Of a stretch of 64,000 nt of DNA, positions 57,210 to 64,000 are shown piece by piece (position 1 is the stretch's first letter; every line of letters starts with the position of its first letter). Source of the stretch: Pseudothermotoga sp. (lineage in GTDB: Bacteria; Thermotogota; Thermotogae; Thermotogales; DSM-5069); contig JANXCS010000004.1 in the NCBI GenBank assembly GCA_025060105.1, positions 151,414 through 215,413 on the forward strand, in the 5' to 3' direction. Under the pieces are notes generated by a model. The model was not told where the DNA came from and ran no database searches. It saw only the letters and a list, made by a program, of their open reading frames with translations. A program made the translations under genes and the position numbers.

Positions 57210-57868
57210 AAATCTTCGCGCTCGACACATCCACCGAACAGATCTGTCTCGCTTACTGTGATAACAAAAATACGTACTCTGCCTCATACTCTGGTGAATC
57301 AAGGCACATCGTAAAACTCGCACCGATGATAGAATCTTTCTCCAAGCTTGCGAGTATAAATTTCGAAGAAGTAGACGTGTTGGCGTGCGGCATAGGACCT
57401 GGCAGTTTGACTGGTTTAAGGATAGGTATCGCCACCGTTCAGGGTATAGCGTGTGCATTCAAAAAGAAGATCGTCCCAGTAGTTTCTTCAAAAATACTGG
57501 CTATGAATTTCATCTATCATGTTGGAGACATAGTCGTCGTGAAGCACGCTCGAGAGGGCTTTGTCTATTTTTCTTGCTATAGAAAAGGTGAAGAAACGGT
57601 GGCTCCCAAAATACTCAGCGTTCAAGAAGCCATCGAAACGGTTTCCACTCTGGAAAATCCCATATTCGTTGGGGATGCGAAGGACTTTTTCAAGAATTAC
57701 GGTGAAGTGGTACCCAGTGAATTGGAAGTCCTTAGAGGCGAATTGTTACTCAAAGAAACTCTGAGAAACTTCGAAAAAAACTTGGTGCTTGAACCGCACC
57801 AAGTTGAGCCGATGTATCTACAGAAATCGATCGCCGAAATGAACCTAGAAAAGCGCCTGAAAGGCTAG
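57206..57868 (+). CDS. tsaB: tRNA threonylcarbamoyladenosine biosynthesis protein TsaB
   Basis: A 220-residue TsaB with MKIFALDTSTEQICLA at the start and the conserved GIGPGSLTGLRIGIATVQGI near residue 63. It is the structural partner of TsaD in making t6A37 on tRNAs. It overlaps the PHP gene start-to-stop (ATGA). Its 3' end overlaps the convergent Lon-like gene by four bases. Confidence 0.92.
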   Translation: MKIFALDTSTEQICLAYCDNKNTYSASYSGESRHIVKLAPMIESFSKLASINFEEVDVLACGIGPGSLTGLRIGIATVQGIACAFKKKIVPVVSSKILAMNFIYHVGDIVVVKHAREGFVYFSCYRKGEETVAPKILSVQEAIETVSTLENPIFVGDAKDFFKNYGEVVPSELEVLRGELLLKETLRNFEKNLVLEPHQVEPMYLQKSIAEMNLEKRLKG

Positions 57869-60240
57869 GATTTTTTTCTACGCCTTCGTTTCATTTTCGT
57901 GCTCTCCTGCTCAGCCTTTCTTGCTTGCTTCAAAGCTTGAACCACCAGGTAGTTCACCGAGTCTTTCTCGAACGTACCATCTTTGGTCATCTCTCCAGCT
58001 TTTTTGCCTGTGAAGAGTTCTATGGCTTGATCTATGTGTTCTATAGCCCAAATATGAAATTCTCCCTTTTTGATGCTCTCTAAAATTTCATCTTTCAAAA
58101 TCAAATTCTTCAGATTCGATTTTGGAATGACGACACCTTGAGTTCCCGTAAATCCGCGCAATTTACAAGCTCTGTAAAATCCTTCAACTTTTTCAGTAAC
58201 ACCACCGACTGGCTGTACTTCACCGTGCTGGTTCATAGAACCAGTGACGGCTATATCCTGTCTCAGAGGCACATTCGCAATGGCTGAAATCAACGCTAGA
58301 ACTTCCGCGATAGAAGCGCTGTCTCCCTCCACGATGCTGTACACTTGTTCGAAGCTCAAAGTTGCGTTGAGACTTAGGCGAACGTGCTTAGAATATCTTT
58401 CTCTGAAGAAACCCTCTATAGTCAGTACAGCCTTGTTATGGATGTTACCACTCAGATCGACTTCTCTTTGTATATCTATAACTCCGCCTTCGCCCAAGTG
58501 AACCTTCGCGGTTATTTTCACCGGAACGCCGAAAGAATGATCTTTCAAATCTATCACCGTGAGACCATTGACTTGTCCCACTCGAGTTCCTTCGGTTTCG
58601 ATCATCAAGTCTCGGGTTTTAATGTGTTCATCGTATTTGGTTTGTAGCAAACTTACCCTCTCTTCACGTTGTTTCATCGCCTCATCGACGTGTTCTTTTT
58701 TTACCACTTTTGAACCCTCTTTGATAGCGATATTACACGCTTCTCTCACGAGACTGCTTATCTCACCGAATCTGACGGAAAGCTTCGTTTTATCACCTGC
58801 GAGCCTCGATGAATACCAAAGCACCTTTTCCACTGCAGCCCTCTCCAAGTGGGGTGTGTCCAATCTACAGCAAGTGGAAGAGATGAAGCCCAAGTACTTT
58901 CTCACATTTTCCTCGTTTGCCTCCATTTCCCAATCGAACTCGCTTTTTATTCTGAACAATTTTTCTGCATCCTCATCGTAAATGTGAAGCAAATAGTAGA
59001 GTCTCGGTGAGCATATGAGAAAGACTTTAACATTCAACGGTATAGGCTGAGGCCTGAGAGAAACGATGCTCGACAGACCGAGGGCAGATTCCAAATTCTC
59101 CACCACTATTTGTTCCGTCATGAGGCATCTTTTAACGTATTCCCAAGCGTAAGGATATCTCAAGACGTTCTCCGCCTCCAATATGAGGAAACCTCCGTTT
59201 GCACGGTGGAAAGCTCCAGGCTTGATCATCGTGAAATCAGTAAAAAGCATCCCGCTCTTACTGTAATACTCAACTTTTCCCGCGAGATTGGCATAGGTGG
59301 GGTTTCTCTCGAATACGACCGGTGCACCCACCGTAGCGGAGTTGTCTACAACGAGGTTGACTGAGTATCTCTTCTTGAAAGCTTGACGAACTTCTTGATC
59401 CTCACTGCGCAGCTGTGTTAGATTCTCAAGTATGTCGTTTTGGACGTTCGCTAGATATCTCAAAATGAGCGAGTTCGATTCGTATTGACTCTTCAATTCC
59501 TCGAACATCGCGCCGATCGTGAACAGGGCGGCTTCTTTGTCGAGGGCCATGAGCTTCTCTCTGTACTCTCTGTCGAGTTTACGCGATTTGTAAAGTGTAC
59601 CCTCCACGATGAGCTTCAGCTTTCGACTGTTCTCGTTGAAAACTTGTCGTATCTCTTCTGGCAGAGATTCGAAAACCTCAGGTGTGACAGGTTTTCCATC
59701 GTAAACAGGCACGCTCACCACACCTGTTGGAGTCACCTGAACTGCGAAACCTAGTTCCGTGGCTTTTTGCTTCAGTTCTTCCCAAAGCTTCGTTCTCTTC
59801 TGTATGTATTCATCTTCAAGCTCAGATTTTTTCCTCCCATATTCCTCGCTCTCGAATATCTTTTCCAAAGCATCCATCACTTCGTCGATGAGCTGTTGCA
59901 TATCTTGCTTGAAAGTCCTACCCCTGCCAGGTTCCAAAGAAATCGCCTCAGGTTCCGATGGGTTGGAGAAGTTGTACACGTATATCCAATCTTTTGGCGT
60001 TTGCATCGACGCAGCTACGTACTGCAGATAAGATGTAACGAAACTCCTCCTTCCAGTACCCGGCAATCCCACCACAAAAACGTTGAAACCTTTCTCCTTT
60101 ATTTCTAAAGCTTGTTCGACTGCCTTCCGTGCGCGATCTTGTCCTATGAATCCATGCGCCGGTTCTATTTCCTCGGTCGTTTTGAATTTCGGCAGATACT
60201 GACATTTGTAAGCCAGATCACGGTGAGAAACTTTCATCAT
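57865..60240 (-). CDS. Lon-related ATP-dependent protease (AAA_32/LonB-like)
   Basis: A 791-residue protease of the group with a split AAA region (FVVGLPGTGRRSFVTSYLQYV near residue 50, then a long helical insertion) and a C-terminal Lon proteolytic domain. The catalytic dyad is Ser641 (VEGDSASIAEV) and Lys684 (VTEKVEGF). The Walker A is GLPGTGRR, lacking the usual GKT/S Lys, so ATP use may be altered. The C-terminus is very basic (MKRRRRKKS). The start is moved to ATG 60240, six bases after GGTGGGGTG. Confidence 0.87.
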   Translation of the reverse strand: MMKVSHRDLAYKCQYLPKFKTTEEIEPAHGFIGQDRARKAVEQALEIKEKGFNVFVVGLPGTGRRSFVTSYLQYVAASMQTPKDWIYVYNFSNPSEPEAISLEPGRGRTFKQDMQQLIDEVMDALEKIFESEEYGRKKSELEDEYIQKRTKLWEELKQKATELGFAVQVTPTGVVSVPVYDGKPVTPEVFESLPEEIRQVFNENSRKLKLIVEGTLYKSRKLDREYREKLMALDKEAALFTIGAMFEELKSQYESNSLILRYLANVQNDILENLTQLRSEDQEVRQAFKKRYSVNLVVDNSATVGAPVVFERNPTYANLAGKVEYYSKSGMLFTDFTMIKPGAFHRANGGFLILEAENVLRYPYAWEYVKRCLMTEQIVVENLESALGLSSIVSLRPQPIPLNVKVFLICSPRLYYLLHIYDEDAEKLFRIKSEFDWEMEANEENVRKYLGFISSTCCRLDTPHLERAAVEKVLWYSSRLAGDKTKLSVRFGEISSLVREACNIAIKEGSKVVKKEHVDEAMKQREERVSLLQTKYDEHIKTRDLMIETEGTRVGQVNGLTVIDLKDHSFGVPVKITAKVHLGEGGVIDIQREVDLSGNIHNKAVLTIEGFFRERYSKHVRLSLNATLSFEQVYSIVEGDSASIAEVLALISAIANVPLRQDIAVTGSMNQHGEVQPVGGVTEKVEGFYRACKLRGFTGTQGVVIPKSNLKNLILKDEILESIKKGEFHIWAIEHIDQAIELFTGKKAGEMTKDGTFEKDSVNYLVVQALKQARKAEQESTKMKRRRRKKS

Positions 60241-60256
60241 CGAAAACACCCCACCC

Positions 60257-60454
60257 TCAAGAGCGCGAAAAACAACCAGAGCAAGAAGAGCAACTAACGT
60301 TACATGAACCAGCTGTCCCCTTCAATTGAACCCGGGGAATTTGTTTTTCCATCTCCACATCACACTTTGGACACTTGGGATTTTCTTCATTCATGCGCAT
60401 CAAGAAGGTTTGTTCTTCTCCACATTTGGGACAAATGTATCTGTAAATCGGCAT
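60257..60454 (-). CDS. FmdB-type zinc ribbon protein
   Basis: A 65-residue protein beginning MPIYRYICPKCGEEQTF, with two CxxC pairs (CPKC, CPKC) typical of the FmdB putative regulatory family, then a Cys-rich C-terminus (CNVSCSSCSGCF). The start is moved to ATG 60454, six bases after GGAGGTGG; the longer frame runs into the upstream terminator. It lies 16 bases before the Lon-like gene. Confidence 0.8.
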   Translation of the reverse strand: MPIYRYICPKCGEEQTFLMRMNEENPKCPKCDVEMEKQIPRVQLKGTAGSCNVSCSSCSGCFSRS

Positions 60455-60488
60455 ATTTCGCCACCTCCAGTTCAAGTATAAAACGAAA

Positions 60489-60507
60489 GGGGCGCTTCCA
60501 GCGCCCC
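60489..60507 (-). terminator. Terminator of the FMN-binding protein gene
   Basis: GGGGCGC-TTCCA-GCGCCCC, a 7-bp GC stem; on the minus strand it is followed by TTTCGTTTT. It separates the FMN-binding protein gene from the zinc-ribbon/Lon-like pair. Confidence 0.85.
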
Positions 60508-60533
60508 ACTCAAGATTCAGATTCATTTCTCAC

Positions 60534-61289
60534 TCATTGACGTGCCTTTGCCCATTCTAGAGCTCTCTGTACAGCCTGAATGAATTTGTTGGAACTGGAT
60601 GTGGCTCCCGTATAGACATCCACTTGATACGTTTGTTTCTCAATGATGGCCTTGGCTATGGCTTCCTTGGCCTGATGAAATTCTGGCCAGGGATAATCTC
60701 CACCTTTGAAAACCCACACCTGTCTACCAGCTGCATCCAAAACAGGTTTACCATCTTTGAGAGAAGGCGTCGTTTCCTCGAAGACCACTTTAATTATCTT
60801 GTCGTTCTCGATCGTGACCCAAGCGACCGCATGACCTCTGGCTGTGAAGTCAGAAACGCCCATGAAAGTTCCACTCAAATACTTTGTCTGGGACGGTTCA
60901 ACCTTGGCTTTTTCAAGAGCGAACTTGACGGCCTCCATCACTTTCTTAGAAGTACCAGTTGCTCCAGTGAACACGTCCACTTGCCAACTGTTTGCTTCAA
61001 CTATGCGTTTTGCTAGTGTTTCGTGAGCTTGCTTCAATATTGGAAAGTATGCGCCATAAACATCGTAGAGTTTTTCTACACCGAAACCATCGAATTCCTT
61101 GATCGCCACGTTCTTGATCTTATCATTTTCGATAGTTAAAGTCACCACAACGTAACCGTACTTGTCTCCCTGAGAAGCTGCGACGAACGTTCCATCCCTA
61201 TGAACCTTGCTCGCACTGTTACCATACATGAACACTATCAAGACCAACGAAAGAGCGGTGATCAAAGATGGAATGAGGAATCTCTTCAA
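60534..61289 (-). CDS. Exported protein with two FMN-binding domains
   Basis: A 251-residue protein with an N-terminal signal/anchor helix (FLIPSLITALSLVLIVFM) and two repeats of the FMN-bind domain. Each ends in a flavinylation-type motif, DVFTGATGTSKKV near residue 107 and DVYTGATSSSNKF near 228, in which a Thr can carry covalent FMN attached by ApbE/Ftp. It resembles periplasmic electron-transfer modules such as RnfG/NqrC. The start is moved to TTG 61289, five bases after AGGAGTGA. No ApbE gene is in the window. Confidence 0.85.
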   Translation of the reverse strand: MKRFLIPSLITALSLVLIVFMYGNSASKVHRDGTFVAASQGDKYGYVVVTLTIENDKIKNVAIKEFDGFGVEKLYDVYGAYFPILKQAHETLAKRIVEANSWQVDVFTGATGTSKKVMEAVKFALEKAKVEPSQTKYLSGTFMGVSDFTARGHAVAWVTIENDKIIKVVFEETTPSLKDGKPVLDAAGRQVWVFKGGDYPWPEFHQAKEAIAKAIIEKQTYQVDVYTGATSSSNKFIQAVQRALEWAKARQ

Positions 61290-61335
61290 AAAGATCACTC
61301 CTTTCAAATAGATTCAGTATATTTTTACATTTTGT

Positions 61336-61363
61336 ATTTTACCACATATGCACGAAAGTGCAA
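61336..61363 (-). promoter_or_regulatory. Predicted promoter of the FMN-binding gene with an overlapping inverted repeat
   Basis: Minus-strand TTGCAC (61363-61358) and TAAAAT (61341-61336) with a 16-base spacer. The -35 box is one arm of the inverted repeat TGCAC-GAAA-GTGCA (61350-61363), a possible repressor site. Confidence 0.5.
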
Positions 61364-61537
61364 TGTTATTTTCTTTAATGTTACTCATCAGTAACTCACA
61401 GCCGATGCAAACCGATTTCACTTTTACAAAACTCTTAACTCTTTCATTCGCATATCTTCAATTTTCAAACAGCACCAGCTGGTGGTCCAAAACGTAAAAT
61501 AAGTTTGAAGAAGTCTTTTTTGAGGAGGTGAAGTTCC

Positions 61538-61576
61538 TTGGAAGGTACCAGTAGTTCTCTGAGTTTACCGCCATAA
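61538..61576 (+). CDS. Candidate 12-codon leader peptide upstream of mgtE
   Basis: A short frame starting with TTG 61538, six bases after GAGGAGGTGA (61522-61531), which matches the 16S rRNA 3' end almost perfectly. It encodes MEGTSSSLSLPP and stops at TAA 61574-61576. It lies in frame with mgtE, whose ATG is 21 bases after the stop and whose own site GGAGGTGATCC begins nine bases after the stop. A ribosome paused at the Pro-Pro-stop end would cover that site. Proline-rich leader peptides control Mg2+ transporter genes in enteric bacteria, which makes a regulatory role plausible here; the peptide itself is not similar in sequence. Confidence 0.55.
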   Translation: MEGTSSSLSLPP

Positions 61577-61597
61577 ATCGTGTCTGGAGGTGATCCG

Positions 61598-62941
61598 ATG
61601 AAGGTTAGGGTGAAACTGGACATCAAAAATTTCATTGAAAGAGGAGATTTTCGCACGTTGAAGATGATCCTTTCTCAACAAGAACCTGCAGACATACTCG
61701 AAATGATTGAAGAGTTGCCCCCAGATGAAAAAATTGTCGTTTTTCGTTTACTTCCAAAAGATCAAGCTGCGATAGTCTTCAGTGAATTGGAACCAGACGA
61801 TCAGATCGCACTCATAGAACTGTTCAAAGAAGAAAAGCTGAGAGAGATCATTTCTTCCATGAGTCCAGATGACCGCGCAGAATTACTCGAAGAAATGCCT
61901 GCAAATGTTGTTAACAAACTTCTGTCTTATTTGACCCCCGAGGAAAGAAGAGAAACCTTGTCTTTGCTCAACTATCCTGAGAATTCAGCTGGCCGTTTGA
62001 CGACCCCAAAATGTGTCGAGTTGTACCCAGACACTGTCGTGAAGGAAGCTTTAGAGAAGATCAGGAAGGAGGGCAAGGACAAGGAAACGATCTATTTGAT
62101 GCCAGTCATAGATCGACAAAGAAAACTTCTGGGTGTGGTGAGACTCGAAGATTTGATCTTCTCTGATCCAGACGCGCTCGTAGAACAAGTGATGGACGAT
62201 CAACCCATCTACGTTTATGCGACCACGGACCAAGAAGAAGTGGCTCAGATCATGAGAAAATACGACTTGTTCGTTGTTCCTGTTGTTGACAGTGAACAAA
62301 GACTCGTAGGTATCATCACCATAGACGACGTCGTGGATGTCATAGACGAAGAGGCGACTGAAGATATTCAGAAGATGAGTTCCATCGTCACTACTGAACA
62401 ACCATACTTTCACACTTCTGTCTGGCAGTTTTCTGTCAATCGTTTACCGTGGCTCGTGGCGCTGTTGTTGTTGGGTACTTTGAGCAGTGGTATCATAGCG
62501 AAATTCGAAGCATTGCTTGCCACACTGCCTATCATCGCTGCGTTCATGCCTGCAATGGTCGATACAGGAGGAAACATCGGTTCACAGATATCTGCACTCG
62601 TGATAAGGGGAATGGCGCTCGGAGAGATCGAACAGAAAGATTGGTGGAGGGTTATTCTCAGAGAATTGCTCATTGGCGCCATATTAGCATTCATTTTGGC
62701 AATAACCGTTTTGTTGCGCGCCATTTTCATCACCAGAGTAACGCAGATCATGCTCGCTGTTTCTACAGCTCTGTTCGTAGTGGTCGTGATTTCGAACATA
62801 ATAGGAGCTTCTTTACCCTTCATTGCGAAAGCCATGAAGATCGATCCTGCCATCATGGCGGGGCCTTTGTTGACGACGATCGTGGACCTAATGGGCATAT
62901 GGATATACTTCACCATAGCGAACTTGATGCTATCAGTTTGA
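61598..62941 (+). CDS. mgtE: Magnesium transporter MgtE
   Basis: A 447-residue MgtE. It has an N-terminal superhelical Mg2+-sensing domain (LSQQEPADILEMIEELPPDEK; MSPDDRAELLEEMPA), two CBS domains (about residues 130-250: YLMPVIDRQRKLLGVVRLEDL and FVVPVVDSEQRLVGIITIDDV) and five membrane helices with the pore motif PAMVDTGGNIGSQ near 320. It admits Mg2+, gated by cytoplasmic Mg2+. ATG 61598 follows GGAGGTGATCC; the leader frame upstream is separate. An M-box riboswitch was looked for in the 61364-61597 region and not recognised. Confidence 0.94.
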   Translation: MKVRVKLDIKNFIERGDFRTLKMILSQQEPADILEMIEELPPDEKIVVFRLLPKDQAAIVFSELEPDDQIALIELFKEEKLREIISSMSPDDRAELLEEMPANVVNKLLSYLTPEERRETLSLLNYPENSAGRLTTPKCVELYPDTVVKEALEKIRKEGKDKETIYLMPVIDRQRKLLGVVRLEDLIFSDPDALVEQVMDDQPIYVYATTDQEEVAQIMRKYDLFVVPVVDSEQRLVGIITIDDVVDVIDEEATEDIQKMSSIVTTEQPYFHTSVWQFSVNRLPWLVALLLLGTLSSGIIAKFEALLATLPIIAAFMPAMVDTGGNIGSQISALVIRGMALGEIEQKDWWRVILRELLIGAILAFILAITVLLRAIFITRVTQIMLAVSTALFVVVVISNIIGASLPFIAKAMKIDPAIMAGPLLTTIVDLMGIWIYFTIANLMLSV

Positions 62942-62943
62942 TC

Positions 62944-62973
62944 TTTACTTTTTCCAGCCATGGGGTGTATAAT
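62944..62973 (+). promoter_or_regulatory. Predicted promoter of the cold-shock gene and its leader hairpin
   Basis: TTTACT (62944-62949) and TATAAT (62968-62973) with an 18-base spacer, starting at the mgtE stop. Transcription would begin near 62980, just before a small hairpin GCCC-CAAAA-GGGC (62982-62994) followed by AGTTTTT. Confidence 0.6.
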
Positions 62974-63021
62974 TGAGCTAAGCCCCAAAAGGGCAGTTTT
63001 TCGGTGAGGAGGAGTTGTGTC

Positions 63022-63222
63022 ATGAGAGGTACTGTTAAGTGGTTTGACCCCAAAAAGGGGTACGGTTTTATAACCAAGAAGGAGGGTGGAGACGTCTTCG
63101 TCCACTGGTCAGCTGTGGAAATGGAAGGCTTCAAAACCCTCAAGGAAGGTCAGGAAGTCGAGTTTGAAATTCAAGAAGGTCCTAAAGGTCCCCAGGCTGC
63201 TCATGTTAAGGTTGTTAAGTGA
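63022..63222 (+). CDS. csp: Cold-shock domain protein (CspA family)
   Basis: A 66-residue cold-shock protein with RNP1 (KGYGFIT) and RNP2 (VFVHWS) and the family start [16 protein letters not shown]. It binds single-stranded nucleic acid and acts as an RNA chaperone. The start is moved to ATG 63022 after GAGGAGGAG; the longer frame from 63004 covers that site. It has its own promoter and terminator. Confidence 0.96.
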   Translation: MRGTVKWFDPKKGYGFITKKEGGDVFVHWSAVEMEGFKTLKEGQEVEFEIQEGPKGPQAAHVKVVK

Positions 63223-63237
63223 TTCCTGACCATAATT

Positions 63238-63262
63238 AAGCCCCGGTCAAAAACCGGGGCTT
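63238..63262. terminator. Bidirectional terminator after csp
   Basis: AAGCCCCGGT and ACCGGGGCTT form a 10-bp stem around CAAAA; followed on plus by TTCATTTTA. It lies between the convergent csp and beta-barrel-like genes and can serve both. Confidence 0.92.
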
Positions 63263-63272
63263 TCATTTTACC

Positions 63273-63803
63273 TTAGAACCTTACGCTCGCTATGACTCCC
63301 ACCGGAATTGAGGTGATCGTAGAACTCTTGTAAGTTCTCATCTCAATACTAGCACCGAGGCCAACATTGAAATCTACCATATCGAAGACGTAGAACACAC
63401 CTGCTCCAACTATGTAGCCGAGTTTGTTGAATTCTTTGAAGCCAGGTATGGATAGTCCACCGTAGCCTCTAACCATGACGGCAGAAAAATCATTGATCGG
63501 TATGAAATACTTAGCACTCACGATGAAGTCAAGCGTGTACTGCGTTGAACTTGCCGCACCTAAGAACGCTGTTGCGGTCGTCGCATCTGGAAGGAAGTAT
63601 GCCAGACCCACACCTCCGCCAATTTGAACGCCTTGAGTAACCTCATACGCTAGTTGCAAGCCAAAGCTCAAGTAAGTTATGCTTGCTCCAACAGTTGGAC
63701 TAGCACTGAGTGTGAAGTGATAACCTCCAAAGACATCGAGGTTGACTCCTGCCAAGGCTAGTACAGAAAAGAGTACGACAGTCAAAACGATGAGCTTTCT
63801 CAT
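63273..63803 (-). CDS. Small exported beta-barrel-like protein
   Basis: A 176-residue protein with a signal peptide (MRKLIVLTVVLFSVLALAG). The remainder is alternating amphipathic strands (FGGYHFTLSASPTVGASITYL, LGYIVGAGVFYVFDMVDFNVGLGA), ending in Val-Arg-Phe, the aromatic C-terminus typical of outer-membrane barrels. It is short and resembles OmpW/opacity-type 8-stranded barrels in outline only. It may be part of the Thermotogales outer sheath. AGGAGG precedes ATG 63803. Confidence 0.7.
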   Translation of the reverse strand: MRKLIVLTVVLFSVLALAGVNLDVFGGYHFTLSASPTVGASITYLSFGLQLAYEVTQGVQIGGGVGLAYFLPDATTATAFLGAASSTQYTLDFIVSAKYFIPINDFSAVMVRGYGGLSIPGFKEFNKLGYIVGAGVFYVFDMVDFNVGLGASIEMRTYKSSTITSIPVGVIASVRF

Positions 63804-63841
63804 CTCAACTCCTCCTTTCTAGCAATCTTAAAAGGAGTATA

Positions 63842-64000
63842 TCACAGTTTCATGCCTTTCTCGTAATGTAGTCTCATTTTTTGATTCTCCTCCAAGCCCA
63901 GTATTTCCTCAATCACACCTTCAGCCTGCTCGAGAGAATTTGTTCTGGGATCTCTCATCAAGAACTCTATCAACGCGGATTTGTCACCGTTCATGATCGC
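63842..64000 (-). CDS. C-terminal end of a GH4-like glycosidase (5' part outside window)
   Basis: The last 52 residues of a gene reading into the window from the right. The tail contains ALIEFLMRDPRTNSLEQAEGVIEEIL, very like the C-terminal helix of NAD+- and Mn2+-dependent family GH4 alpha-glucosidases/galacturonidases. The stop is TGA at 63842-63844. There are 38 bases between it and the downstream start codon of the beta-barrel-like gene. Not enough is visible to name the substrate. Confidence 0.55.
   Translation of the reverse strand, partial: AIMNGDKSALIEFLMRDPRTNSLEQAEGVIEEILGLEENQKMRLHYEKGMKL

Noticed and set aside
61364..61597. M-box-type Mg2+ riboswitch upstream of mgtE
   Set aside because: I could not recognise the conserved M-box core; the leader peptide is a better-supported signal there.
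62982..63001. Intrinsic terminator/attenuator in the csp leader
   Set aside because: It starts within a few bases of the predicted transcription start, too early for normal termination; kept as a leader hairpin.
62410..63105. 231-codon minus frame opposite the mgtE membrane domain
   Set aside because: Mirror of hydrophobic helices; no start signal and it runs through the csp promoter.
1..64000. CRISPR array, insertion sequence or prophage
   Set aside because: No regularly spaced repeats, transposase or phage genes were seen, although CRISPR is common in this order.

Overview
The window looks like chromosomal DNA of a thermophilic, fermentative, outer-sheathed bacterium of the order Thermotogales, most likely a Pseudothermotoga/Thermotoga relative. 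The evidence is the gene content: a 4Fe-4S class I fumarase in two subunits, pyruvate phosphate dikinase, KorD/KorA, HU, SpoVS in a non-sporulating context, a neighbouring galT-glgA pair, four sets of family-5 peptide/oligosaccharide ABC transporter genes, and a GH4-type glycosidase tail. Other signs are very strong GGAGGTGA-type ribosome binding sites and frequent TTG/GTG starts. The assignment is inferred from gene families; no database search was run.

Layout. 1-6.8 kb: the end of a transporter-like protein and rseC-like, then (minus) hutU, a Na+-pump decarboxylase beta subunit, korD-korA and a ferritin-like protein, with the fumarase pair divergent on plus. 6.8-14.7 kb: a chemoreceptor with an unusual C-terminal Cache domain, a complete oppABCDF operon (minus) and a rhomboid protease. 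14.7-24.8 kb: a PEPCK/HPr-kinase-like P-loop protein, a newly noticed small membrane protein, a second transporter dppBCDF (plus) with a binding protein convergent to it, two orphan ECF-type ATPases and a methyltransferase. 24.8-36.7 kb: ppdK with an exported protein of unknown function; HU; and a long minus run tRNA-Gly - rpsO - pnp - M16 peptidase - HD-GYP - yqeY - mnmE; then spoVS. 36.8-47.1 kb: galT, glgA, a large exported metallopeptidase/propeller/barrel protein, udk, a histidine phosphatase and a third transporter (binding protein, two permeases, no ATPases). 47.1-57.9 kb: osmC, macro domain, DUF1844, ychF, PAP2-like, comM, flavodoxin, three tRNAs (Lys, Leu, Gly), uvrA, an exported PHP protein and tsaB. 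57.9-64 kb: Lon-like protease, zinc ribbon, an exported double FMN-binding protein, mgtE with a candidate leader peptide, cold-shock protein, small beta-barrel-like protein and a GH4 tail.

How the genes fit together. The main themes are uptake of peptides or oligosaccharides, pyruvate/PEP and glycogen metabolism, RNA handling (pnp, rpsO, mnmE, csp) and envelope functions. The hut/oad/kor block suggests amino-acid or 2-oxoacid catabolism, but its partner subunits are missing from the window. Genes are packed very tightly: five convergent pairs overlap or abut with no room for a terminator.

Most interesting signals: a 12-codon upstream ORF (61538-61576) ending in Leu-Pro-Pro-stop with a near-perfect ribosome binding site, 21 nt before mgtE; a 37-residue single-pass membrane protein at 16537-16650; the metallopeptidase-propeller-barrel protein at 39291-41711; the chemoreceptor with a cytoplasmic C-terminal Cache-like domain; and the PEPCK-like kinase. 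Many start sites were moved from the longest reading frame to the codon supported by the ribosome binding site; each entry says so.
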